DNA of 64,000 nt, taken from NCBI RefSeq assembly GCF_018918145.1, contig NZ_JAHLPX010000008.1, positions 1-64,000 of the forward strand, in the 5' to 3' direction. The DNA comes from Anaerotignum sp. MSJ-24. Lineage in GTDB: Bacteria > Bacillota > Clostridia > Lachnospirales > Anaerotignaceae. The notes under the pieces were generated by a model. That model was not told where the DNA came from and searched no databases. It saw only the letters and a list, made by a program, of their open reading frames with translations. Made by a program: the position numbers and the translations under genes. Shown here piece after piece: positions 34,094 to 42,133 of this stretch (within the stretch, counting starts at the first letter, position 1; each line of letters starts with the position of its first letter).

Positions 34094-35653
34094 ATGAGAA
34101 AAGTAAAAGTATTAACTGCATCAGAGGCAGCTATGCTCGTTAAAGACGGTGATTCCGTTGCAACAGGCGGTTTCGTAGGAAGCGGAAGCCCTGAAACACT
34201 TTCAAAGGCTATTGAGGCAAGATTCCTTGAAACAGGTTCACCTAAAAACCTTACCTATATATACGCAGCCGGACAGGGAAACCGTGATGGCAGAGGTTCA
34301 GACCATTTTGCACATGAAGGTCTTGTAAAAAAAGTAATCGCAGGTCACTGGAACATGGCTCCGAAGCTTGGCCAGCTTGCTTTTGAAAATAAAATCGAAG
34401 CTTATAACCTTCCTCAGGGTATTATCTGCCAGATGTACAGAGATATGGCGGCTAAAAAAATCGGAACTATATCTAATGTCGGTATAGGAACATTTGCCGA
34501 TCCCAGAATAGAAGGCGGTAAAATCAATGATGTTACAAAAGAGGAGCTTGTTGAGGTAATCAATATTCACGGACAGGAGCTTCTTTTATATAAACCTTTC
34601 CCTATCAATGTATGCTTACTCAGAGGAACATATGCAGATGAAACAGGCAATGTTTCACTCCAGAAAGAAGTTACACCCTGCGATGCGCTTTCAATGGCAC
34701 AGGCAACAAGAAACAACGGCGGTATTGTAATATTCCAGGTTGAAAAGGTTGTTGCGGCAGGTTCACTTGATCCTAAGCTTGTAAAGGTTCCCGGAATACT
34801 TGTTGACGCTGTTGTTGTAAGTGAGCCTATTGACCATCAGCAGTGCTTTGACTGCGAATATGACCCTACATTTACAGGTGAGGCAAGAGCGGTTGCAGGC
34901 GGAAATACAGAAATGGCACCTCTTACAGCTAAAAAGATTATCGGACGTCGTGCCGCTATGGAGCTTACGGAAGGCTCTGTTGTAAACCTTGGTATCGGTG
35001 TTCCCGAATATGTTTCTATGGTTGCAAATGAAGAAGGCATAGGCGATTATATGACACTTACCGTTGAGGCAGGCCCTGTCGGCGGTATTCCTATGGGTGG
35101 AACACAGTTTGGTGCATCAAGAAATGCAGACTGCTATTTTGACCAGAGCTTTATGTTCGACTTCTATGACGGCGGCGGTATTGACATTGCATACCTCGGA
35201 CTTGCGCAGGCAGACGAAACAGGTAACGTAAACGTAAGTAAATTCGGCACAAGAGTATCAGGCTGCGGCGGATTTATCAATATTTCACAGAATGCAAAGA
35301 AGGTATGCTTCTGCGGAACATTCACAGCCGGCGGACTTAAAACAAAAATCGAAAACGGCAAGCTTGTAATAACAAACGAAGGCAAGGAAAGCAAATTCGT
35401 TAAAGAAGTACAGCAGATTACATTCAGCGGCAAATATGCTGCCGAGGCATCAAAGCCCGTACTCTATATAACAGAAAGAGCTGTATTCGAGCTTAGAAAA
35501 GACGGTGTATATCTTAAGGAAGTAGCACCCGGAATAGATATAAAGACACAGATAACAGACCTTATGGGCTTCGAGCCGAAAACAGACGGCGAAGTTAAGT
35601 TAATGGACAGCAGAATTTTCTGCGAGGAAAAAATGGGACTTGCAAATAAATAA
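34094..35653 (+). CDS. Acyl-CoA:acetate/3-ketoacid CoA-transferase (class I, propionate CoA-transferase-like)
   Basis: The 519-residue protein is a fused alpha-beta class I CoA-transferase like propionate CoA-transferase or YdiF. The N-terminal half has the VATGGFVGSGSPETL oxyanion region; the C-terminal half has NLGIGVPEYV and TVEAGPVGGIPMGG, where Glu about 325 is the expected catalytic residue that forms the glutamyl-CoA thioester. It would move CoA between short-chain acids in fermentation. The ATG follows GAAGGAGGAAG; an in-frame start 51 bases earlier lacks a site. Single-gene unit with a terminator. Confidence 0.9.
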   Translation: MRKVKVLTASEAAMLVKDGDSVATGGFVGSGSPETLSKAIEARFLETGSPKNLTYIYAAGQGNRDGRGSDHFAHEGLVKKVIAGHWNMAPKLGQLAFENKIEAYNLPQGIICQMYRDMAAKKIGTISNVGIGTFADPRIEGGKINDVTKEELVEVINIHGQELLLYKPFPINVCLLRGTYADETGNVSLQKEVTPCDALSMAQATRNNGGIVIFQVEKVVAAGSLDPKLVKVPGILVDAVVVSEPIDHQQCFDCEYDPTFTGEARAVAGGNTEMAPLTAKKIIGRRAAMELTEGSVVNLGIGVPEYVSMVANEEGIGDYMTLTVEAGPVGGIPMGGTQFGASRNADCYFDQSFMFDFYDGGGIDIAYLGLAQADETGNVNVSKFGTRVSGCGGFINISQNAKKVCFCGTFTAGGLKTKIENGKLVITNEGKESKFVKEVQQITFSGKYAAEASKPVLYITERAVFELRKDGVYLKEVAPGIDIKTQITDLMGFEPKTDGEVKLMDSRIFCEEKMGLANK

Positions 35654-35712
35654 GTTTATATAAGTAATTTATATAGATATTTCCGAAAGGGAATAAGTTT
35701 GGGGAAAGAGAG

Positions 35713-35742
35713 AGGATACCGGAATTTAGGTATCCTTTTTCG
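35713..35742 (+). terminator. Terminator after the CoA-transferase gene
   Basis: AGGATACC (35713-35720) and GGTATCCT (35729-35736), loop GGAATTTA, T5. Confidence 0.85.
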
Positions 35743-35764
35743 TATACATTCATTAGGAAGGTTA

Positions 35765-35853
35765 GGCGAAACACTAATGCACTTGTAGGAACAGGCGTAG
35801 ATTTGCCTCGTTTCTGGGATTTTGTTGAAGAAAATCTTAAAACATTGAATTAA
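35765..35853 (+). pseudogene. Possible 3' remnant of a deleted gene
   Basis: An open stretch ending at TAA 35851-35853 reads as a plausible protein C terminus (ALVGTGVDLPRFWDFVEENL then KTLN) with codon use like the neighbours. It has no start codon, no ribosome site and is preceded by a terminator; a normal terminator follows. I cannot name the parent family. It may instead be random open sequence. Confidence 0.3.
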
Positions 35854-35860
35854 TCAAAAA

Positions 35861-35898
35861 ACAGCGCAGCAGTCAATAAACTGCTGTGCTGTTTTTGT
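35861..35898. terminator. Terminator between the gene remnant and the lipoprotein gene
   Basis: ACAGCGCAGCAG (35861-35872) and CTGCTGTGCTGT (35881-35892) with one mismatch pair, T5 after. Works in both orientations. Confidence 0.8.
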
Positions 35899-35910
35899 CT
35901 GTCAAAAGAT

Positions 35911-36651
35911 TTACTGATTTTCAGTATCGGTTTCAACGCCTTCTGTATTTGTGAGTTTTGCGGATTTGATTGAATATTTATATTCTGAATTTTCATCGGC
36001 ATTAGTGTTTTCTGCAAGAACAAATTCGCATTCGGCAATAAGAGTGTTATCTGTGGGATCCATAAGGTCAACAGCTACCGTATAAGTTCCGTCGCCGTTT
36101 TCTGTTACGGAATTTATAACCGGCTCGGTGATACCCTTGTCGCCGATGCTGAATATATAAGTTTCGCTATCCTTATCGTATTTAACGCTGTCTTTTGAAG
36201 AATCCGGTATTTCATATAAATCGTTATAGTTCGCAAATGCAACCTGTGCGTATTTTATTACATCTTCCTTGGGCATTGTGAGAGTTCCCTTTTCGGTATC
36301 CACAACAGCATAGGCATCGTTAAGACCGCATATTCCGCACATATAATGGACAGCCGCCCAGAAGAAATCAGGATTTTCTGTATCATAAAGATAGTTGTTT
36401 TCAATCATACAGGTCGTTATGACCTCCATAGGCTCAATCATATTTTGTGCGTCTTCCGGAAGTGCGTTTTCGGAAGCCTCGTCTATTACAAAATCGGTGC
36501 TGTCGGCAGTATTATTTTCCTCTGCAGACTGTTCGGCTTTTGTGTCGTTATTTGCAGTATTATCAGAACTTTTTGTACATGCCGAAACTCCTACGGCAAT
36601 GGCTGATGCCATTAAAAGTGCTGTATATTTTTTGAAATAATTTTTCTTCAT
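35911..36651 (-). CDS. Putative lipoprotein of unknown function
   Basis: The 246-residue protein has a lipoprotein signal peptide (MKKNYFKKYTALLM..., lipobox VSAC with Cys25). A low-complexity Asn/Asp/Glu/Ser linker follows (about residues 26-60), then a domain of about 180 residues with SIGDKGITEPVINSVTENGD and a beta-rich end that I do not recognise. It is likely membrane-anchored and extracytoplasmic. The ATG follows GAAGGGAGATATGTATA. It is a single gene divergent from the feo operon. Confidence 0.8.
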   Translation of the reverse strand: MKKNYFKKYTALLMASAIAVGVSACTKSSDNTANNDTKAEQSAEENNTADSTDFVIDEASENALPEDAQNMIEPMEVITTCMIENNYLYDTENPDFFWAAVHYMCGICGLNDAYAVVDTEKGTLTMPKEDVIKYAQVAFANYNDLYEIPDSSKDSVKYDKDSETYIFSIGDKGITEPVINSVTENGDGTYTVAVDLMDPTDNTLIAECEFVLAENTNADENSEYKYSIKSAKLTNTEGVETDTENQ

Positions 36652-36751
36652 TATACATATCTCCCTTCCTTGGGCATATTATATCAGCAAAAAGACGAAT
36701 TGTTAATGGAAAAAATCTTAAATATTATTTAAAAAATAGAGTAAAAAAATG

Positions 36752-36807
36752 TTGACAAAATAGTTAGCATATACTAATATAAATAAAGCAAAGTTAGGGA
36801 AACCTAA
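36752..36807 (+). promoter_or_regulatory. feo promoter with two TTAG-N6-CTAA iron-box-like sites
   Basis: TTGACA (36752-36757) and TAATAT (36775-36780) are 17 bases apart. One dyad, TTAGCATATACTAA (36764-36777), overlaps the -10; a second, TTAGGGAAACCTAA (36794-36807), covers the early transcribed region. The sites resemble DtxR/IdeR-type iron boxes (TTAGG-N4-CCTAA). Their position fits repression when iron is plentiful. Confidence 0.7.
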
Positions 36808-36856
36808 TTTATTTTTTGAATTAATGTTATATAATGCTAACTTAAGAGGTGATAGT

Positions 36857-37066
36857 ATGCCTTTATCAATGGTCAATGTCGGAGAGACAAGGTTAATAAG
36901 AAAAATCGGCGGTCAGACAGAAACAAAACAGTTTCTTGAAAAGCTTGGCTTTGTTGTCGGAGGAGAAATCAAGGTTGTTTCTGTGATGGGCGGAAATCTT
37001 ATTGTCCAGGTCAAAGAAGCACGAGTTGCGATAAGCAAAGAAATGGCATTAAAGATTATGGTTTAA
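36857..37066 (+). CDS. feoA: FeoA family ferrous iron transport protein (first copy)
   Basis: The 69-residue protein is a small SH3-like FeoA: the conserved N-terminal SMVNVGET, KQFLEKLGFVVGGEIKVV, and IVQVKEARVAISKEMA. It is thought to act in the cytoplasm on FeoB. The ATG at 36857 follows AAGAGGTGATAGT; an upstream frame adding 11 residues is less likely. It is the first gene of feoA-feoA-feoB. Confidence 0.92.
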   Translation: MPLSMVNVGETRLIRKIGGQTETKQFLEKLGFVVGGEIKVVSVMGGNLIVQVKEARVAISKEMALKIMV

Positions 37067-37079
37067 GGAGAAATGAAAG

Positions 37080-37301
37080 ATGAAAACACTGAAAGACATG
37101 AAAATCGGCGAAACAGTAGTTGTTAAAAAGCTCCATGGTGACGGTGCGGTAAGAAGAAGAATAATGGATATGGGTATCACAAAGGGCGTATCTGTTTATC
37201 TCAGAAAGGTTGCACCACTCGGAGATCCGCTTGAAATTACGGTAAGAAGCTATGAGCTTTCAATCCGTAAAGGCGACGCTGAAATGATAGAAGTTGAGTA
37301 A
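37080..37301 (+). CDS. feoA: FeoA family ferrous iron transport protein (second copy)
   Basis: The 73-residue protein is a second, distinct FeoA: TLKDMKIGETVVVKKL, RRRIMDMGITKGVSVYL, and APLGDPLEITVRSYELSIRKGDA, closer to the canonical FeoA motif than the first copy. The two differ along most of their length. Two FeoA proteins before feoB are common in Clostridia. It starts 13 bases after the first copy and 78 bases before feoB. Confidence 0.93.
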   Translation: MKTLKDMKIGETVVVKKLHGDGAVRRRIMDMGITKGVSVYLRKVAPLGDPLEITVRSYELSIRKGDAEMIEVE

Positions 37302-37379
37302 TCAATGCTTAGGGCGTATATGCTCTATAAATTAAAGGGTAAAAATTGGTTAATAATAACCTGAGAGGAGAACAGTTTT

Positions 37380-39557
37380 ATGAATATACGAATTGCCCTG
37401 GCGGGAAATCCCAACTGTGGTAAAACAACATTATTTAATGCGCTGACAGGCTCTAATCAGTTTGTAGGAAACTGGCCCGGCGTTACAGTAGAGAAAAAAG
37501 AAGGTAGACTCAAAGGTCACAAAGATGTAACAATTACTGACCTTCCCGGTATTTATTCTCTTTCACCTTACACACTTGAAGAGGTTGTAGCAAGAAATTA
37601 TCTTATCGGTGAACGTCCCGATGCTATCCTTAACATCATCGACGGTACAAACCTTGAAAGAAACCTTTACCTTACAACACAGCTTACAGAGCTTGGTATT
37701 CCTGTTGTCGTTGCAATCAACATGATGGACGTTGTTGAAAAGAACGGCGACAAGATTAATATTGAAAGACTTGAAAAAGAACTTGGCGTTAAGGTTTGCA
37801 AAATCTCTGCCCTCAGAGAAAAAGGAACAATGGAGGCTGCTGAGGAAGCAATCAAAATGGCGAAGAACGGAAAAACAATTCCCCTTCATACATTTGAAGG
37901 CTGTGTAGAGCACACAATCGCTCATATCGAAGAGGCAGCTCTTCATAACCTTCCCGAAGAACAGCAGAGATGGTATGCAATCAAAATCTTTGAAAGAGAT
38001 GAGAAGGTTCTTGAACAGCTCAATCTTTCACAGGAAACACTCAAGCACATCGAAGGCGACATCGACGCTTGCGAGAAAGAGCTTGATGACGATGCTGAAT
38101 CAATAATCACATTCTCAAGATACGAATGGATTTCAAAGATTATAAACGACTGCTATAAGAAGAACAAAGCAGGTGAAATGTCAACATCTGATAAAATCGA
38201 CAGAATTGTTACAAACAGATGGCTTGCACTTCCTATATTTGCAGGTATCATGTGGCTTGTATATTACATAGCAATTTCATCAGTCGGCAGTATTCTTACC
38301 GACTGGACAAACGATACACTCTTCGGAGAAATCATCAGCCCTGGTGTTCAGACACTTATGGAAAATGCAAATTGTGCTGAATGGCTCACAGGACTTGTTG
38401 TTGACGGTATCGTAGGCGGTGTTGGTGCCGTTCTTGGTTTCGTTCCTCAGATGCTTGTACTCTTCCTTATGCTTTGTATCCTTGAAGACTGTGGATACAT
38501 GGCCAGAGTTGCATTCATCATGGACCGTATCTTCCGTCGTTTCGGACTTTCGGGAAAGAGCTTCATTCCTATGCTTGTCGGCACAGGTTGTGGTGTTCCC
38601 GGTATCATGGCATCAAGAACGATCGAGCAGGACAGAGACCGTAAGATGACAATTATGACAACAACATTCATTCCCTGCGGTGCTAAAATGCCTATCGTTG
38701 CTTTAATGGCAGGTGCTATCTTCGGTGGTGCGTCTTGGGTTGCTCCTTCAGCTTACTTTATAGGTATTGCTGCAATCGTTATTTCAGGTATTATTCTTAA
38801 GAAAACAAAAATATTTGCAGGTGATCCCGCTCCCTTCGTTATGGAGCTTCCTGCATACCATAAACCTACAGTAATGAACGTACTCAGAGGTACATGGGAA
38901 CGTGGCTGGTCATTCATTAAGAAAGCCGGCACAATCATTACACTTTCATCAATCGCAGTATGGTTCCTTTCAAGCTTTGGTTTCACAGCAGAAGGCTTCG
39001 GAATGGTAGAGGATATTGATGCTTCAATCATTGCTAATGTCGGTAATACGATAGCAATAATCTTCAGACCTCTTGGATTCGGCAACTGGCAGTCAGCAGT
39101 TGCAACAGTACTTGGTCTTGTTGCTAAGGAAGAAGTTGTTGGTACATTCGGTACACTTTATGCAGTTTCTGGAGATGCTCTTGAGCTTGTAGAAGAAGGT
39201 GCATTTGGTGACCTTGGTAATATCGCTCAGCACTTCACACAGCTTACAGCTTACTCATTCCTTATCTTCAACCTTCTCTGCGCACCTTGCTTTGCCGCAA
39301 TCGGAGCTATTAAGAGAGAGATGAACAACGCTAAATGGACTTGGGGTGCAATCGGTTATCAGTGCGTATTCGCTTATGCAATCGCATTAATCGTATACCA
39401 GCTTGTTGGTCTTGCAACAGGACAGGTAGCATTTGGTGTTGGTACAGTAGCTGCAGTAATAGTCCTTGTAATAATCCTGTATCTCCTTTTCAGAAAAGGA
39501 TACCAGGAAAAGAATGTAAACCAGCTTTCTTCAGTAGATGCTGCTGCAAGAAACTAA
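37380..39557 (+). CDS. feoB: Ferrous iron transport protein B
   Basis: The 725-residue transporter has an N-terminal G-protein domain (P-loop GNPNCGKT at residues 9-16, DLPGIYSL, NMMD, SALR), a helical regulatory domain (about 170-270) and two Gate motifs in the membrane part (VGTGCGVPGIMASRTIE, GFGNWQSAVATVLGLVAKEEVVGT). It imports Fe2+. ATG follows GAGAGGAGAACAGTTTT. The high density of favoured codons suggests strong expression. It is followed by a Cys-rich membrane protein. Confidence 0.97.
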   Translation: MNIRIALAGNPNCGKTTLFNALTGSNQFVGNWPGVTVEKKEGRLKGHKDVTITDLPGIYSLSPYTLEEVVARNYLIGERPDAILNIIDGTNLERNLYLTTQLTELGIPVVVAINMMDVVEKNGDKINIERLEKELGVKVCKISALREKGTMEAAEEAIKMAKNGKTIPLHTFEGCVEHTIAHIEEAALHNLPEEQQRWYAIKIFERDEKVLEQLNLSQETLKHIEGDIDACEKELDDDAESIITFSRYEWISKIINDCYKKNKAGEMSTSDKIDRIVTNRWLALPIFAGIMWLVYYIAISSVGSILTDWTNDTLFGEIISPGVQTLMENANCAEWLTGLVVDGIVGGVGAVLGFVPQMLVLFLMLCILEDCGYMARVAFIMDRIFRRFGLSGKSFIPMLVGTGCGVPGIMASRTIEQDRDRKMTIMTTTFIPCGAKMPIVALMAGAIFGGASWVAPSAYFIGIAAIVISGIILKKTKIFAGDPAPFVMELPAYHKPTVMNVLRGTWERGWSFIKKAGTIITLSSIAVWFLSSFGFTAEGFGMVEDIDASIIANVGNTIAIIFRPLGFGNWQSAVATVLGLVAKEEVVGTFGTLYAVSGDALELVEEGAFGDLGNIAQHFTQLTAYSFLIFNLLCAPCFAAIGAIKREMNNAKWTWGAIGYQCVFAYAIALIVYQLVGLATGQVAFGVGTVAAVIVLVIILYLLFRKGYQEKNVNQLSSVDAAARN

Positions 39558-39576
39558 TTAAAACGGAGGCGATTGT

Positions 39577-39720
39577 ATGTCCACATTAATCGGAGCAGTA
39601 ATTATAATTGCTATTGTGATTCTTATAATTAAAAGCTTACATAAGGATCGTAAAGAAGGTAAGCATATTTGCGGCGGAAACTGTGGTTCATGCGGTGGCT
39701 GCAACCATGGTTGCAAATAA
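39577..39720 (+). CDS. FeoB-associated Cys-rich membrane protein
   Basis: This 47-residue protein has one N-terminal transmembrane helix (LIGAVIIIAIVILIIK) and a Cys-rich tail ending CGGNCGSCGGCNHGCK, with six Cys. It matches the short Cys-rich partner encoded directly after feoB in many Firmicutes, which probably gathers ferrous iron at the membrane. ATG follows ACGGAGGCGATTGT. It begins 19 bases after feoB. Confidence 0.9.
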   Translation: MSTLIGAVIIIAIVILIIKSLHKDRKEGKHICGGNCGSCGGCNHGCK

Positions 39721-39742
39721 ACAAAATTAATTAAATCAATAT

Positions 39743-39765
39743 AGGCGGGCTTTATAAGTCCGCCT
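39743..39765 (+). terminator. Hairpin after the feo operon, lacking a U-tract
   Basis: AGGCGGGCTT and AAGTCCGCCT pair around TAT, but the bases after it are TAATAAAAAAA rather than T-rich. It may act as an mRNA 3' stabiliser or partial terminator. Confidence 0.4.
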
Positions 39766-39781
39766 AATAAAAAAACTTAAT

Positions 39782-39797
39782 GTTAGTTACAACTAAC
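39782..39797 (+). promoter_or_regulatory. Third TTAG-N6-CTAA iron-box-like site, upstream of the DUF2325 gene
   Basis: GTTAGTTACAACTAAC is a dyad with the same TTAG-N6-CTAA frame as the two feo sites and lies 25 bases upstream of the DUF2325 start. A clear -35/-10 pair is not visible here. Confidence 0.6.
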
Positions 39798-39821
39798 GAT
39801 AAATGGAAAGGTGATGAAAAT

Positions 39822-40145
39822 ATGAGTGTTGTAATTATAGGTGGAAACGAAAGAATGGAAAGACAGTATCAGCAGATTTGCAAAACTTATGGCTATAAGG
39901 CTAAGGTATTTACAAAGGAAGCAAGCTCGCTTAAAAGAAAAATCGGACAGCCCGACTTACTTGTTGTTTTTACAAATACGGTTTCACACAGTATGACATG
40001 CTGTGCTTTACAGGAAGCAAAGAAATGCGGTACATGCGTAGCGAGAATCCACACAAGCAGTGCCAATGCACTTCATGAGATACTTAAAGAACACTGTAAC
40101 AGTTGTTCAGAGAATGGAGAATGTGCATGCTTGAAAAATGCTTAA
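39822..40145 (+). CDS. DUF2325 domain-containing protein
   Basis: The 107-residue protein has the DUF2325 pattern: an N-terminal VVIIGGNERMERQYQQICKTYG, VFTNTVSHSMTCCALQEAKK and RIHTSSANAL, with Cys residues in the middle and a Cys-rich tail (HCNSCSENGECACL). Its role is unknown; the fold is probably a small Rossmann-like domain with metal-binding Cys. ATG follows GGAAAGGTGATGAAAAT. Its position behind a feo-like iron box and before the DUF3793 gene suggests an iron-linked function. Confidence 0.82.
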   Translation: MSVVIIGGNERMERQYQQICKTYGYKAKVFTKEASSLKRKIGQPDLLVVFTNTVSHSMTCCALQEAKKCGTCVARIHTSSANALHEILKEHCNSCSENGECACLKNA

Positions 40146-40681
40146 TTAGATTTTGTTCACCTACATTAGCCGGACTTAAAACGGCAAATATGTTTACCTA
40201 TGAATTTGAATCCGATGTTGAATTGCTTGACGAGGTTAAAAATTGCAATCTTGAACTCAAAAATAAGGGCATAACAGTGTCAGTTATGAAAAGAAACGGG
40301 AATCGTGCACTTATTTATGTATATAGAAAGGCAAGATTGTTGAAAACTTTTATGGATATTCATGTGGTTAAATTTCTTGAAAGATACGGTTATACGGTCA
40401 ACAAACTTGAAAATGTTTTGGCAAGACTTAAGCACAGAATAACGGACAGCTTTGAATTTCCGCATGAAATCGGTGTGTTTCTCGGTTATCCGCTTGGCGA
40501 TGTTATCGGTTTTATTGAAAATTCCGGACGCAACTGCAAATGCTGTGGCTGTTGGAAGGTATATTGCGATGAATGCCAGGCGAGAAAAACATTTGCACAG
40601 TATAAAAAATGCACCAATGTTTATATGAATTTGTATACGAACGGAACTCCTGTACAAAAGCTTGCTGTTAATATAATGTAA
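40127..40681 (+). CDS. DUF3793 family protein
   Basis: The 184-residue protein matches DUF3793, whose members are encoded near Feo genes in Clostridia. It contains RFCSPTLAGLKTANMFTY at the start, an FPHEIGVFLGYPLGDVIGF block and a Cys cluster CKCCGCWKVYCDECQ (about 137-151) that could bind a metal. ATG 40127 follows GGAGA; it overlaps the preceding DUF2325 gene by 19 bases. The function is unknown; with its neighbours it may be part of iron-limitation metabolism. Confidence 0.85.
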   Translation: MLEKCLIRFCSPTLAGLKTANMFTYEFESDVELLDEVKNCNLELKNKGITVSVMKRNGNRALIYVYRKARLLKTFMDIHVVKFLERYGYTVNKLENVLARLKHRITDSFEFPHEIGVFLGYPLGDVIGFIENSGRNCKCCGCWKVYCDECQARKTFAQYKKCTNVYMNLYTNGTPVQKLAVNIM

Positions 40682-40767
40682 GAATTAATCTAAAATCAAA
40701 ATTTGGAGTTTAAAAATAAGCATTAAATAGAATGGAAGTACTAATTGAATATGTATAGAAATGGATA

Positions 40768-40808
40768 AACAGGCTGTATATCATGTGGATAATACAGCCT
40801 GTTTTGTG
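40768..40808. terminator. Terminator between DUF3793 and the esterase gene
   Basis: AACAGGCTGTAT (40768-40779) and ATACAGCCTGTT (40792-40803) form a 12-bp stem; convergent genes share it. Confidence 0.85.
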
Positions 40809-40815
40809 TATAAAA

Positions 40816-41769
40816 TTATTTTTCTGTGCCAAATGCACGTCTTAAAGCTGAGTACATAAGCTTGTATGCCATTTTTCCGTAATGGGAATCCGGAACGGCT
40901 ATTTCAAAGCTGTGATAACAGCCGGGGAATATGTGATATTCTACGGGTATACCGGCACGAATAAGCTTGTTCCAATATTCTATGTTTTCGTCAAGAAGCG
41001 GATCGACTGTGCCTATAAACGAGAATACAGGCGGAAGATTCGATAAATCCTCGGCAAGAATAGGTGATATATAATAATTTAATTCAGTGCCTTTTTCTAT
41101 ATATGTATCCCATGCAATTTTGCTGTAATTATAGCACCATACCTTTTCGCTTGTTATTGCGTGCTGTGAACAAGTATCTGCCTTATGGTCAAGCATTGCA
41201 TATAACGGAATCTGTAAAACAGGCTTAGGGCCTTTTCGGTCCCTTGTCATAAGGGCAAGAGCGGCAGTTACACAGCCTCCGGCACTTAATCCGGTTATGG
41301 CTATTTTAGTATTATCTATACCTATTTCTTTATGGTTTTTGTCTACCCAGAGCAGAGCGGCATAGGCGTCCTCAATGGGTGCAGGAGCTTTATACATAGG
41401 TGATAATCTGTATTCGACGGACACAACAACCATATTTACGTTTTTGCACATACGCAAGCACATATCGTTTTGTCTGTATACGCTTCCGAATAAAAAGCCG
41501 CCGCCGTGGAAGAACATACCGCATGGAAGAGGCTCGGCTGTTCTGTCTGTTGGTTCGTAAATACGGAGCTTAATATCCGGTGCACCTTCCGGGCCGGGAA
41601 TCATTTTTTCATAAATATGAACATCGGGATCGTCTTTTAGATTGGCAAGCTCCTGTTTGTCACAGGCAGGCTTAAAGGTATCAAGATGACGCAGGTCAAA
41701 GCCGGCAGACTTGTCATAATTGTCAAGAAGCTCCGGATCTATATGACTGCGCATTAATTTTTCGTCCAT
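40816..41769 (-). CDS. Alpha/beta hydrolase (HSL-type esterase)
   Basis: The 317-residue enzyme has the hormone-sensitive lipase family marks: HGGGF oxyanion motif (residues 88-92), VSVEYRLSPMYKAPAPIED, nucleophile GLSAGG (Ser162), an Asp in GTVDPLLDEN and a His in GCYHSFE. It should hydrolyse short acyl esters or a similar substrate. No signal peptide is visible. ATG follows AAGGAGGTAATTACC. It is a single gene. Confidence 0.9.
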   Translation of the reverse strand: MDEKLMRSHIDPELLDNYDKSAGFDLRHLDTFKPACDKQELANLKDDPDVHIYEKMIPGPEGAPDIKLRIYEPTDRTAEPLPCGMFFHGGGFLFGSVYRQNDMCLRMCKNVNMVVVSVEYRLSPMYKAPAPIEDAYAALLWVDKNHKEIGIDNTKIAITGLSAGGCVTAALALMTRDRKGPKPVLQIPLYAMLDHKADTCSQHAITSEKVWCYNYSKIAWDTYIEKGTELNYYISPILAEDLSNLPPVFSFIGTVDPLLDENIEYWNKLIRAGIPVEYHIFPGCYHSFEIAVPDSHYGKMAYKLMYSALRRAFGTEK

Positions 41770-41846
41770 GGGTAATTACCTCCTTAAATATAATATTAAT
41801 TATATAATAGTATATAAGGAGAAAAGCGGCAATAAAAAATACGCAA

Positions 41847-41890
41847 AAAAAACAACGAGGCCCCACAACCTAAACATTTGCAAAACCTCG
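41847..41890 (-). terminator. Terminator of tRNA-Lys
   Basis: On the minus strand GCGAGG pairs with CCTCGT, followed by GTTTTTTTT. It lies just downstream of the tRNA. Confidence 0.6.
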
Positions 41891-41899
41891 CCGCTGCGA

Positions 41900-41972
41900 T
41901 ACACCTTTGGGGGCTCGAACCCCAGACCCACTGATTAAGAGTCAGTTGCTCTACCAACTGAGCTAAAGGTGC
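41900..41972 (-). tRNA. tRNA-Lys (CTT)
   Basis: On the minus strand the acceptor GCACCTT pairs with AAGGTGT (with G1-U72), the D-arm is GCTCAGTTGGTAGAGC, the anticodon loop is CTCTTAA (CTT), and the T-arm is GGGGTTCGAGCCCC. CCA is not encoded. The cca gene lies divergently next to it. Confidence 0.95.
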
Positions 41973-42133
41973 ACATATTAAATTGTTTTGTGAGAAGTTG
42001 TTTTCTCAACTGCAAGAAATATATTATCATGTATTGAAATGAATGTCAACAATTTTTTTAACATTTTTATATTTTTTTTAAAACTTTTATGTTATTATTA
42101 AATAACAGTAAAAATTTGTATATGGAGGATATT

